From assembly GCF_000328665.1 (NCBI RefSeq), contig NC_019977.1, forward strand, positions 1,604,011-1,668,010: a DNA stretch of 64,000 nucleotides, given 5' to 3'. This DNA is from Methanomethylovorans hollandica DSM 15978. Its GTDB lineage: Archaea; Halobacteriota; Methanosarcinia; Methanosarcinales; Methanosarcinaceae. The position numbers and the translations under genes were made by a program. The notes beneath the pieces were generated by a model. That model saw only the letters and a list, made by a program, of their open reading frames with translations, did not search any database and was not told where the DNA came from. This document shows, in pieces, positions 9,374 to 17,155 of the stretch (its first letter is position 1; each line of letters begins with the position of its first letter).

Positions 9374-10387
9374 TTACAGAATTCCCCTCCTTTCACATTC
9401 TATCTTTAAACGATGGTCTATTTGCCTGTAGACCTGCTCCGAGATCTGATCAATGTTAAACTGACGTTTAAGATCAGTTTCTATTTTGGAATATGTAATG
9501 GCAGATTGTGTCAGCATTGTCTCTTTTGTGAGGGCTACACTGCTTTTTATTTCCATGAGTTTCTGATTTATCAGGTGATCTAGATCAGGCAGAGCATGAA
9601 AAACAAGTTCTTTGCCTGCTCCTGAAACATCGCTTACCTCTATGTTCCGAGAAACAATACCCTCGTTGCTGACAGCAGAATTTCTGGCTCCGTTAATTCT
9701 CAGGATATTCTTGGAATCAGGGAGGCCGAACCCATACTTATGGGCCGGATGAACCGGGAAATTTCTGTTAACACCGGCCAGGCTGAGGGAAGAGATAAGA
9801 TTATTTTTTTTCCATCCAGAGCGAACAATGTCAGTGAGATCTGTATTTGGCATGTATGATGGTAAAGACAGCTTATGCCCTGATTCAAAATAAGATATCA
9901 ACTTATTTGTATTGTGAACAGAATAATTTTTGATATCTTCTGCTCTATATAGCTTTCCTTCATTCAGGATATCCCTATTAGTAACTTTTCTTAAAAAACT
10001 GACAGAATTTAAACGACCTGGAGCTCCCAATGGGCTATGTATTACCTTTTTTGAAGGCAAACCCATTATATTTGAAACAAATATCTTTTTCGCTTCTTTA
10101 GTGGCAACAGGGACCCGCTGAAAAATCTTTTTTGGCAAAGATATTGCTGATCCCTTTACATAATATCTGTTATTCTTGAGTGCTGAAACCTCTGTAACAG
10201 TCTTATAGGCAAAACCCTGGAACATTTGTTGCAGTCGGACGGTCACATGCATTTTGTTGTGCAAAGTGATGAACCATCGGGGAATTTGATCGTAAACAAG
10301 TGCTGGAAAAAGAATATATTTTCTTTTTCCTGGCAGGTGTTTATGCATAATTCTTGTATGGAACTTAGGATCAGATAAAGTAAACAT
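9374..10387 (-). CDS. Unrecognised injection-system protein with helical C-terminal tail, 337 aa
   Basis: No domain is recognised with certainty. The ATG at 10387 lies 14 nt after the tube gene, behind a GGTGG box; a longer frame to 10546 would overlap the tube gene and is rejected. The first 250 residues are basic, rich in Asn, Ser and Lys and low in clear structure. Residues about 265-337 are strongly helical (LINQKLMEIKSS, then LKRQFNIDQISEQVYRQIDHRL) and end KIECERRGIL, a tail that resembles the C-terminus of uncharacterised proteins found between tube and LysM genes in other eCIS operons. It may be an assembly factor or a tube-lumen protein; this is inference. Confidence 0.7.
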   Translation of the reverse strand: MFTLSDPKFHTRIMHKHLPGKRKYILFPALVYDQIPRWFITLHNKMHVTVRLQQMFQGFAYKTVTEVSALKNNRYYVKGSAISLPKKIFQRVPVATKEAKKIFVSNIMGLPSKKVIHSPLGAPGRLNSVSFLRKVTNRDILNEGKLYRAEDIKNYSVHNTNKLISYFESGHKLSLPSYMPNTDLTDIVRSGWKKNNLISSLSLAGVNRNFPVHPAHKYGFGLPDSKNILRINGARNSAVSNEGIVSRNIEVSDVSGAGKELVFHALPDLDHLINQKLMEIKSSVALTKETMLTQSAITYSKIETDLKRQFNIDQISEQVYRQIDHRLKIECERRGIL

Positions 10388-10400
10388 TTTAATCCACCCG

Positions 10401-10838
10401 TCAGCTATCTTTCTTGATACCATTATGAACCAGTTCAACGGTCTCGAATGCAATTGTATTGCTGTCAGCCTTAAGGTCGGGTCCGGTCCATTTAACCGGG
10501 TATGCAGCGGAAAAATTCCAGCGCCATTTATCCTCTCCTGTAGCATCCATTAAAATGATAGCTCCTGATTTCCTTTCGAACTTGCCGTTCACCACGTCCT
10601 GATACCACTGCCACATCTGGTCAAGCTCGGTGATTCCCCGTTTTAAAATGATTTTCTGGTACTTTGTTCTTTTAGGAAGCTGATGCACATAATCGTTGAC
10701 ACCTCCTTCCTCATAGGATTCGGTCTCTGTTTCTATCTGAAGGCCCGTAACCTCGGACATCTGGGCAAATGTGATCCCATCGATCTCTACACGAAACCGA
10801 AAGGACATGAAAGGATCCGTTTTTCCTGCAGTGGTCAC
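10401..10838 (-). CDS. Tail tube protein 2 (T4 gp19-like), 145 aa
   Basis: Second tube paralogue of the operon. It shows the Hcp/gp19-type pattern FRFRVEIDGITFAQMSEVTG near residues 13-33, KRGITELDQMWQWYQDVVNG around 75-94 and the closing ETVELVHNGIKKD strand. The start is a GTG at 10838 with a GGGGGG ribosome binding site 6 nt upstream. It lies next to the baseplate half of the operon, and in Afp/PVC particles the tube paralogue encoded nearest the baseplate genes makes the first rings on the hub, so this one may be the initiator tube. That role is inferred. Confidence 0.92.
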   Translation of the reverse strand: MTTAGKTDPFMSFRFRVEIDGITFAQMSEVTGLQIETETESYEEGGVNDYVHQLPKRTKYQKIILKRGITELDQMWQWYQDVVNGKFERKSGAIILMDATGEDKWRWNFSAAYPVKWTGPDLKADSNTIAFETVELVHNGIKKDS

Positions 10839-10878
10839 CTTTTTCCCCCCTTTGCATCTGAAGAAAATAGAATATACC

Positions 10879-11064
10879 TTATTCTACCTCGAGAATACTC
10901 CGTTGTTTCTCTTCACTCATGCGCTGATTGATTCTGGAGATCTCTTCACACCATCTATGTCTATCCTGGTGTTCCATATTGATTATTTCTTCAAGGGACC
11001 AGTGGAAATGGTATGCAATAAAGGCTACCTCCTCGTATATCCTCTCGGGGGGGTAGCCTTTCAT
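10879..11064 (-). CDS. DUF6760-type small protein, 61 aa
   Basis: Very small gene whose product opens MKGYPPERIYEEVAFIAYHF and continues WSLEEIINMEHQDRHRW, a pattern I recognise from the DUF6760 family of CIS operons. The protein is predicted all-helical, with many aromatic and charged residues. Its ATG at 11064 overlaps the stop of the tail assembly gene (ATGA), showing translational coupling. In phages the equivalent position holds the second part of the tail assembly chaperone pair that binds the tape measure, so a chaperone role is a reasonable guess and has no direct support here. Confidence 0.8.
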   Translation of the reverse strand: MKGYPPERIYEEVAFIAYHFHWSLEEIINMEHQDRHRWCEEISRINQRMSEEKQRSILEVE

Positions 11065-11426
11065 TCCCCCAGATACTCACTCTCAATATCGAATTTCTCT
11101 CCGCATTTTGGACATGTAGTTCTTATTTTGGATGTGCCGTCTTCGTTAATTCTGTTGTAAAAGTCCTGCAGGAAGGCAAGGTCCGAAGCAAAGAGGTTCT
11201 CGATCGTATTTGTGCTGATGTGCTCCAGATTCCCAAGTTTTGTGATCACCCTTGAAAGCAGGATCACAGTGAGGTAAGCTGGATTTGCCTGTACCTTCGG
11301 ATCCTTTAATGGAAGGATCTCATCGGCTGCAGTGGCCAGACGCATGATACCATTTTTATGCAGAGTTCCTTCCTGGTCCACATACCCCCGGGGTAAATCA
11401 AATTCGAATTCTGTCTGGAATGTCAC
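11061..11426 (-). CDS. Tail assembly protein with CxxC motif, 121 aa
   Basis: Matches the phage tail assembly / T4-gp14-like chaperone type seen in CIS operons: LPRGYVDQEGTLHKNGIMRLATAADEI in the first 40 residues and LSRVITKLGNLEHISTNTIENL in the middle. Near the C-terminus there is one CPKCG motif (around residue 106) in a TTCPKCGEKFD context that looks like half of a zinc ribbon. Only one Cys pair is present, so metal binding would need another ligand or a dimer. The gene overlaps DUF6760 by 4 nt and lies between the two tube genes. Confidence 0.82.
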   Translation of the reverse strand: MTFQTEFEFDLPRGYVDQEGTLHKNGIMRLATAADEILPLKDPKVQANPAYLTVILLSRVITKLGNLEHISTNTIENLFASDLAFLQDFYNRINEDGTSKIRTTCPKCGEKFDIESEYLGE

Positions 11427-11444
11427 TTATATGCCTCCGCATTA

Positions 11445-11879
11445 TCAGGAATCCCTCTTAAAGCCTTCATGCACTATTTCCAGTGTCTCGATGGCAACTT
11501 CATTACCTTTGGCACTGAAATCCACTGGATCATATTTACTTGGCCATGCTCTTACAATGTTCCACCGTGCCTTATCACTTCCAGCCTCGTCGATAAGTAT
11601 GATGGACATATTTCTCCTCGCACCCTGAGCACCCGAATCTATGACCTGCTGCCTCCAATTATAAAGGTCCATGGAATCTGTGATCCCCCATTTGAGGGTG
11701 ATGTTCCCGTATTTGGTTAAACCTGAAAGCTTACGGAATACAGGTATTTCGTCCCCTTCCCTATATTCAACAGGGTCGGTGGTGGTATCTGCAAAAGTAC
11801 ACTCGCTAAAACCAGCCTGGCTTATTCCATCGATTTCAACCCTGAACCTGAACTGTCTGTATGGATCCTGTCTTACCAT
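11445..11879 (-). CDS. Tail tube protein 1 (T4 gp19-like), 144 aa
   Basis: Main inner tube subunit candidate. The sequence has YRQFRFRVEIDGISQAGFSE at residues 5-24, LKWGITDSMDLYNWRQQV around 73-90 and the closing strand AIETLEIVHEGFKRD. The ATG at 11879 is chosen over an ATG five codons upstream because the GGAGG box lies 8 nt before it. It directly follows the sheath gene, the usual place of the principal tube gene in eCIS. It is a clear paralogue of the tube protein encoded at 10401-10838. Confidence 0.93.
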   Translation of the reverse strand: MVRQDPYRQFRFRVEIDGISQAGFSECTFADTTTDPVEYREGDEIPVFRKLSGLTKYGNITLKWGITDSMDLYNWRQQVIDSGAQGARRNMSIILIDEAGSDKARWNIVRAWPSKYDPVDFSAKGNEVAIETLEIVHEGFKRDS

Positions 11880-11928
11880 TATAGTTTCCTCCAATGATTA
11901 TTCTCTTTTTCAGGAATGCAACTGCCAT

Positions 11929-13551
11929 TTATTCCGTGGCTGCGCTCCCTCCTGCCCACTGGGCTATACGGAATATCACAAATTCTGCAGGTTTTACAGG
12001 AGCTATGCCGATCACACAGATCAACCTGCCATTGTCAATATCGTCCTGGGTCATGGTCGTCCTGTCGCATTTCACAAAGAACGCTTCTTCGGGCTTTGTA
12101 CCCATCAGAGCGCCGTCCTTCCAGACAGTGGTAAGGAATTGGGTGATGGTAGCCCTGACCCTTGCCCAGAGCCTTTCGTTGTTCGGCTCGAAAACAACCC
12201 ACTGAGTGCCTTTTTCAATGGACTCTTCAATATAGATGAAAAGACGGCGGACATTGATGTATTTCCAGAGAGGATCAAGCACGATATTCCTGGCTCCCCA
12301 TACGAGTATTCCCCGATCTGTAAAATTACGGATCACATTGATCCCTCTGGGGTTCAGGATGCCTTGCTCATCTTTAGTTAACTCGAACTCAAGCCCTAAT
12401 GCTCCTCTTACAACCTCATTTGCAGGAGCCTTATGCACTCCACGCTCGATATCGCTGCGGGCATAGATGCCAGCAACATGCCCGCCTGGCGGGACCTGCT
12501 TGATCTGCTGGCTCAGGGGATCATACACCTTTAACCATGGATAGTAGATAGCCCCGTACTTGGATTGTCTGCCAGCAGTGCTAATAATTGTCAAGCCTGA
12601 AATGTTAGGGTTGTCTTTCCCCACTTCAAGGATAGCAAACCTGTCCTTGAGGACTTCACACTGGGTAAGAAGATCGCTTATTAATGTCTTCCTTATATCC
12701 GAAGAGAGTTGATGCAGGTCCGGAGCACATAGGATGGATATTTCATCGATATCCCCTAAAGCAGTAAGCCCCTCTTTTTTCCCCGGTACTGCTGCAGGAT
12801 CTCCGAGGAAGTCACGCCTGCTTAATGGCACTGATGTTTCTTCTGCATCAAGGCCGTCTTCCAAGACATCGAAAAATACAGTGTCTTCTGTGTTTGAAGG
12901 CCTGCCTGAACCTTCCATGACTACGAGATTTGAAAGATTGTTCAGTGGATCTCCTAACTTTTTAAGAAAAAAGTCCGATGATGTTGCATCTTCTGAAAGA
13001 TTGTCAAAAGTCTCCACAGAATCCGCTCTTTCAAGTAGTTCCCTAAATTTTCTCTCTTTTTCCGTGTCGGGAACATTAAAATTTGCTGGAAAATTCACAT
13101 TCTTCCAGTAAGCTATTGTCAGTTTAAAGGATCGTTTTCCGGCAGGTTCATCATTTTCAGGGTCGATCGAAGAATTGTCAACTCTTATAGCAACCCTGTT
13201 GCCCCAGGCCCCTTCTCCAATGGCCTTGAAGATCACTTCGCCCTTGGTCAAAGCAGCAGATTCTGCTCCTCCGGCACCTTCAACACCCCGTCGGACAACC
13301 CGTGCAATATAACAACGTTTACCTCCATTACTGAAAAAACCTTCCACTGCATATGGAAGGTAGGAATCTTCGGTATAACTGCCGTAGACTCTCATGAACT
13401 GGGTCCAGCTTGTGACCAGTTTAGGCGGGATTGTGGGGCCGCGCTCGGTAAGACCGAGGAAACCCACTGTACTTGTACTCACTCCTTCGATCGGCCTGGC
13501 ACCGATCTCAAACTCTTCTATATAGACTCCTGGTGTTAAATACTCTGGAAT
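11929..13551 (-). CDS. Contractile tail sheath protein, 540 aa, apparent AUU start
   Basis: Sheath subunit whose contraction drives the tube. The C-terminal half has the conserved sheath core (GRQSKYGAIYYPWLKVYDP, then PPGGHVAGIYARSD and ARNIVLDPLWKYINVRRLFI). The first ATG/GTG/TTG codon in frame is a GTG at 13482, but the codons upstream of it read PEYLTPGVYIEEFEIGARPI, the conserved N-terminal strand and linker of the family. An AGGAGG box at 13560-13565 lies exactly 8 nt before an ATT at 13551, and no ATG, GTG or TTG is available there, so translation probably starts at AUU. An ATC one codon earlier is a weaker option. Only one sheath gene is seen, whereas Afp and PVC have three. Confidence 0.93.
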   Translation of the reverse strand: MPEYLTPGVYIEEFEIGARPIEGVSTSTVGFLGLTERGPTIPPKLVTSWTQFMRVYGSYTEDSYLPYAVEGFFSNGGKRCYIARVVRRGVEGAGGAESAALTKGEVIFKAIGEGAWGNRVAIRVDNSSIDPENDEPAGKRSFKLTIAYWKNVNFPANFNVPDTEKERKFRELLERADSVETFDNLSEDATSSDFFLKKLGDPLNNLSNLVVMEGSGRPSNTEDTVFFDVLEDGLDAEETSVPLSRRDFLGDPAAVPGKKEGLTALGDIDEISILCAPDLHQLSSDIRKTLISDLLTQCEVLKDRFAILEVGKDNPNISGLTIISTAGRQSKYGAIYYPWLKVYDPLSQQIKQVPPGGHVAGIYARSDIERGVHKAPANEVVRGALGLEFELTKDEQGILNPRGINVIRNFTDRGILVWGARNIVLDPLWKYINVRRLFIYIEESIEKGTQWVVFEPNNERLWARVRATITQFLTTVWKDGALMGTKPEEAFFVKCDRTTMTQDDIDNGRLICVIGIAPVKPAEFVIFRIAQWAGGSAATE

Positions 13552-13696
13552 GATGTTCTCCTCCTTATATATTTATAGTGTTATTGAAATATATTTTACT
13601 GATCTACAACTAATCTAAATGTTATCATGAAAACAAAAACAATTATGAATTATAATTTGAAATTCCTACTCCAGAATATCTGGATCAGGCACTTCA
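13552..13696 (-). promoter_or_regulatory. AT-rich gap with possible internal promoter before the sheath gene
   Basis: This 145-nt gap is the largest within the operon before the sheath. On the minus strand it holds an AT-rich element AAAATATATTT near 13585-13595 that could be a TATA box, followed by the strong ribosome binding site of the sheath gene. A 13-nt inverted repeat CCAGAATATCTGG lies at about 13672-13684. An extra promoter would fit the high copy number needed for sheath and tube, but there is no expression evidence. Confidence 0.35.
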
Positions 13697-14296
13697 TCAG
13701 GGAAGAGAAATAAAACCCGATGAAACTGTTTGGAACTCTTTTGCAGTAACATTAATTGTTCTGGTAATACCATTTTTTTTGCTCTCAATGCTTACCTCCT
13801 CTTCATTCTCAATGCCACTCAAATAAACAACAAAACTTCCCTTCCCATCACTTATGGTTTCCATATTTCTGCCTATCACCCTCAACTGAGCACCTTTTAC
13901 GGGTTCATTTGCTCCATCCCTGACAACACCCCTTACAAGTGTTGCATTTGAGGAAAATGGGTACTCAGGTCTGGGCTTAAGGACTATTTCAGTTATCAAA
14001 GGATTTTTTGGATCGAGAATAGGTGGAAGATCAACAGTTGTTTCCTTTGGGAAATACATATCGGAGTCAACTCTCACAGTGTAAGTTCCAGCTTTGAGGT
14101 CCGTAAAGAGATAATAGCCGCTTGTGTTTTTCATGGCTTTTTTGTCTGTTTCCTTTACCTTCACCTTAATGTTGCCAATGGTTTCGTTTTTTGTTAGATC
14201 ATCGATTAGCTGAACTGCAAAAGAAAGTGTGGTTGTCACCACATGATCCAGATATGCAACATACTGACCGGTCTCATAAGGTGTGGAAAAAGCCAT
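13697..14296 (-). CDS. Two-domain CarboxypepD_reg (Ig-like) protein of the injection system, 199 aa
   Basis: The protein consists of two beta-sandwich domains of the carboxypeptidase regulatory type. The first spans about residues 25-105 (NIKVKVKETDKKAMKNTSGY, LKAGTYTVRVDSDMYFPKE), and the second about 118-190 (VRGVVRDGANEPVKGAQLRV, SDGKGSFVVYL). It has no signal peptide or membrane segment. It lies between the Pvc16-like cap gene and the sheath gene, 4 nt after the former. Some Pvc16-family proteins carry such a domain as a C-terminal fusion, so it may bind the cap or decorate the particle surface. That role is inferred from position. Confidence 0.8.
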   Translation of the reverse strand: MAFSTPYETGQYVAYLDHVVTTTLSFAVQLIDDLTKNETIGNIKVKVKETDKKAMKNTSGYYLFTDLKAGTYTVRVDSDMYFPKETTVDLPPILDPKNPLITEIVLKPRPEYPFSSNATLVRGVVRDGANEPVKGAQLRVIGRNMETISDGKGSFVVYLSGIENEEEVSIESKKNGITRTINVTAKEFQTVSSGFISLP

Positions 14297-14300
14297 TGTG

Positions 14301-14915
14301 TCATCCTTCTTGCTGACTTTCTTTCTTCGTCATCATTTGCATATAATCCATCTCTTTGGATATCACTCTCTGAACACTCATCTTCCGAGTTGAATCGATC
14401 CTCACCGGAGTTACCACGTAGCAAACTGAAGATTTGAAGGGTCTGCCCGCAAAGGTGGTCCATATCTTAGTAAGGTCGTCCAGACTGAGGGAAGTTAGCG
14501 TTATATGCAATTCATCGCTTCTGTCAAGGTTTCCCTTCAAAAGTGATCCGCCCAGGATAGAATTATCATGGAGGACCTGCAGAGCTCTTCCCAAAACCCT
14601 GTGCTCTTCCAGCGCCTTTTCGGTTTTATCTTGTTCCCCGGAAGATACATGAGATGTCAGCATGTAATATAATTCAAGGATTTGGGGCGGAAACGTAACC
14701 TTTGTGGGATCACTCAACTGCATCTCCTGGTTCTTTAAATGGGCATTTTCAAGTATCTGGTATAAGAAGAGAGATAGTCGAACATTATCTTTGGCATCGA
14801 TCTCTCCCGGAGAAGCCAATATTATAGAATCCGCCGGTATCAGATCTTTCATATTATCCTTTAATAATTCTATCAACGTTTCTCCGACATCTGCTATCGC
14901 TCTGTAATCAGACAT
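14301..14915 (-). CDS. Pvc16/Afp16-type cap or tube terminator protein (DUF4255), 204 aa
   Basis: Matches the Pvc16 N-terminal family: MSDYRAIADVGETLIELLKD at the start, SPGEIDAKDNVRLSLFLYQI around residues 37-56 and PPQILELYYMLTSHVSSGEQ around 75-94. In Afp, the homologue ends tube and sheath growth and caps the distal end. The ATG at 14915 overlaps the last 8 nt of the ATPase gene; a longer frame starting at 14987 would lie inside the ATPase gene and lacks the family start. Coupled translation with the ATPase agrees with their joint role in assembly. Confidence 0.9.
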   Translation of the reverse strand: MSDYRAIADVGETLIELLKDNMKDLIPADSIILASPGEIDAKDNVRLSLFLYQILENAHLKNQEMQLSDPTKVTFPPQILELYYMLTSHVSSGEQDKTEKALEEHRVLGRALQVLHDNSILGGSLLKGNLDRSDELHITLTSLSLDDLTKIWTTFAGRPFKSSVCYVVTPVRIDSTRKMSVQRVISKEMDYMQMMTKKESQQEG

Positions 14916-17133
14916 TGTCCTTTTCTCCGGATTGCTTGATCCAACGGGAATACTCTCCAAAATCAGCTTCAGTAAAAAGCTTCCCAATCTTTTGTAATTC
15001 CCTTTTTGTAGCTTTTATCAGGTGTTCCATTCCCACAATACCTGAACTCCCTGCAGCCAGAAAGGCTGCTGCAAGTGCTATATTTTTAATGTTTCCTCCA
15101 GTGAACCTGAACTTTGATAGGAAAGAGAAGTCCACATCATCTCCAAGGGGAGTTTCAGCCGGAAACATGCCCTTCCAGATCATTTCCCTGGACATGTCAT
15201 CGGGGAGTGGGAATTCGATAGTGAAATGCAGCCTGCGCAGGAATGCATCGTCTATATTTTTTCGGAAATTACTTGCAAGGATCACCGTTCCTACATGTTC
15301 CTCCATTTTCTGGAGCAGATAGGCAATTTCAATGTTTGCATACCGATCATGAGCATCCTTAACTTCCGATCTCTTTCCAAAAAGTGAATCCGCTTCATCA
15401 AAAAAGAGGATCGCATTGCTTGATTGAGCTTCATTGAAGATCTTTTCCAGGTTTTTTTCAGTCTCCCCAATATATTTACTAACCACATTTGATAGATCGA
15501 TTTTATAGATGTCCAGATCCACCACATTTGCAACGATCTCCGCAGCCATGGTCTTTCCGGTTCCGGATGGCCCGGAGAAAAGAACATTCAATCCCTTTCC
15601 CAGGGATAGTTTCTTTTCGAAGCCCCAGTCAGAGTATACTTTTCCTCTGTACCTGATAAAACCACAGACTTCTTTTAACTGCGATTTTGTATCCTTGGGG
15701 AGAACTATATCTTTCCAGGTATAATGTGGATCGATCTTTATGGCAAGAGAACTTATTTTTTGATTGGACTGGAGCCTACAGCCCTCGTAAAGGTCTTCCA
15801 TCGATAAGACAGGATTGGAAGGGTCCTTCAACTTTGCGAAAGTATGTGCTGTGAGGACCGCATCCTTTATTCGACCACCCGTTAGCTGGAACTTGCTTGC
15901 AAGAATGTTCGTATCCACATTGAAGGCTACGTTGTAACCTTCCAAAGCATTCTCCCATAATTGTTTACGCAGCGGATATGAAGGCAAAGGAAAGGAAAAA
16001 TGTATAAACCCATTGTTCATGAGCTCTTCTTTCAATCCCTCACTGCGCTCCAAAGGTTTCGTTCCGGCTATGAATAACCAATTAGGGAAAGCCATTAAGA
16101 CCTGGATCAGAGATCTTATCTGAGTTTCCGATTCCCTGAAAGTCAAAGCCCCCTGATCTTCTAACAACGCATCAAAATTCTCGAGATACAATGCCGAATT
16201 TTGCAGGAGTGCTTCTCGTAGTATGAGAGCGGCTGTTTCTGAAGCCTGAGAAGAGGTGTCTTTAAACAGGGATTTTGTATCAACTACAAGCATATCCATT
16301 CCTGCTATCCTGCAGGCTGCTTTTGCTGCACTCGTTTTTCCACTGCCATTAACTCCAGAGAACAGGAACTTCAAGGGAGAACTATTCTGAATATGCCATA
16401 TTATCATGTCCTTCAGCCTGCCTTTGAGGTCAGCAGGAAGGATCAGATCATCAAAAGAACTCTCAGGGTTAACTAAGTGTGAAAGTTCCCGAACTTTCCT
16501 GTCAGGCTGGTCAGACCCCAGTAAAAAACCGATTATTCTCTCATCAACTTTGATGAAGCTGGATATAAGGGGTAACTGTCCATTCTGTCCATCTCCTGTA
16601 AGATGGATCAGCTTGTTTTTAAGCAGCGATGAAGATAGAGAAAAATAGGTTCTGGATCTTAATTTTGCTTCCATCGTCGGGCAGAGCAGATTCATGACCA
16701 GATCGATCCCGGGACGTTTGCGGGTCACATCATTTTGAAGGTAGGAATATATTTTTTCATATTTCAGATCCAATTCCGGAGCAAGCCCGATCAAAAGAAC
16801 GTCGGTTTCGAATGTATCCAGGCCGAACATTTCAACAAGCGTATGAAATCGTAGTTGAGTACCTTGCTTCAGGCTTGCGGCCATTTTAGAGTTAATATTT
16901 TTGCGAATTGCTTCCAGTTCTTTTCTTTTTTCATCTGGCAACGCTTTAAAACTGCCCTGAAAAACCGGTAATTTTTGAAGATTTTGTATTTCACCCTCTG
17001 AGATATAGAGACCCATAAATTCAATAGGTTCTGAATTATCGGCACGTACTGTTTCAAGATAGGTCATAATAACCTGGTCGATCCTTGAAAGCTCATCCAG
17101 CAGATGTTCCAGATTGTCAGTATAAGGTATCAT
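14908..17133 (-). CDS. Double AAA+ ATPase of the injection system (Afp15-type), 741 aa
   Basis: Residues about 1-210 form a helical N-terminal region, followed by two AAA+ modules. Module 1 has a good Walker A (GVNGSGKT, 260-267) but a poor Walker B (LYLENFDALL, about 316-325) without the usual acidic pair. Module 2 is canonical: GPSGTGKT (521-528), ILFFDEAD (575-582), a sensor Asn in LASN and an arginine finger in FLRRL (631-635). All eCIS operons carry a related ATPase, thought to act in particle assembly and not seen in the mature particle. Module 1 may bind ATP without turning it over; this is inferred from the motif loss. Confidence 0.93.
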   Translation of the reverse strand: MIPYTDNLEHLLDELSRIDQVIMTYLETVRADNSEPIEFMGLYISEGEIQNLQKLPVFQGSFKALPDEKRKELEAIRKNINSKMAASLKQGTQLRFHTLVEMFGLDTFETDVLLIGLAPELDLKYEKIYSYLQNDVTRKRPGIDLVMNLLCPTMEAKLRSRTYFSLSSSLLKNKLIHLTGDGQNGQLPLISSFIKVDERIIGFLLGSDQPDRKVRELSHLVNPESSFDDLILPADLKGRLKDMIIWHIQNSSPLKFLFSGVNGSGKTSAAKAACRIAGMDMLVVDTKSLFKDTSSQASETAALILREALLQNSALYLENFDALLEDQGALTFRESETQIRSLIQVLMAFPNWLFIAGTKPLERSEGLKEELMNNGFIHFSFPLPSYPLRKQLWENALEGYNVAFNVDTNILASKFQLTGGRIKDAVLTAHTFAKLKDPSNPVLSMEDLYEGCRLQSNQKISSLAIKIDPHYTWKDIVLPKDTKSQLKEVCGFIRYRGKVYSDWGFEKKLSLGKGLNVLFSGPSGTGKTMAAEIVANVVDLDIYKIDLSNVVSKYIGETEKNLEKIFNEAQSSNAILFFDEADSLFGKRSEVKDAHDRYANIEIAYLLQKMEEHVGTVILASNFRKNIDDAFLRRLHFTIEFPLPDDMSREMIWKGMFPAETPLGDDVDFSFLSKFRFTGGNIKNIALAAAFLAAGSSGIVGMEHLIKATKRELQKIGKLFTEADFGEYSRWIKQSGEKDNV

Positions 17134-17155
17134 GATAATGTACCTTTATTCTGTT

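Noticed and set aside
13672-13684. Inverted repeat CCAGAATATCTGG as terminator between the cap side and the sheath
   Set aside because: The stem is only 5 bp and no T tract follows on the minus strand, so it is mentioned only as part of the gap.
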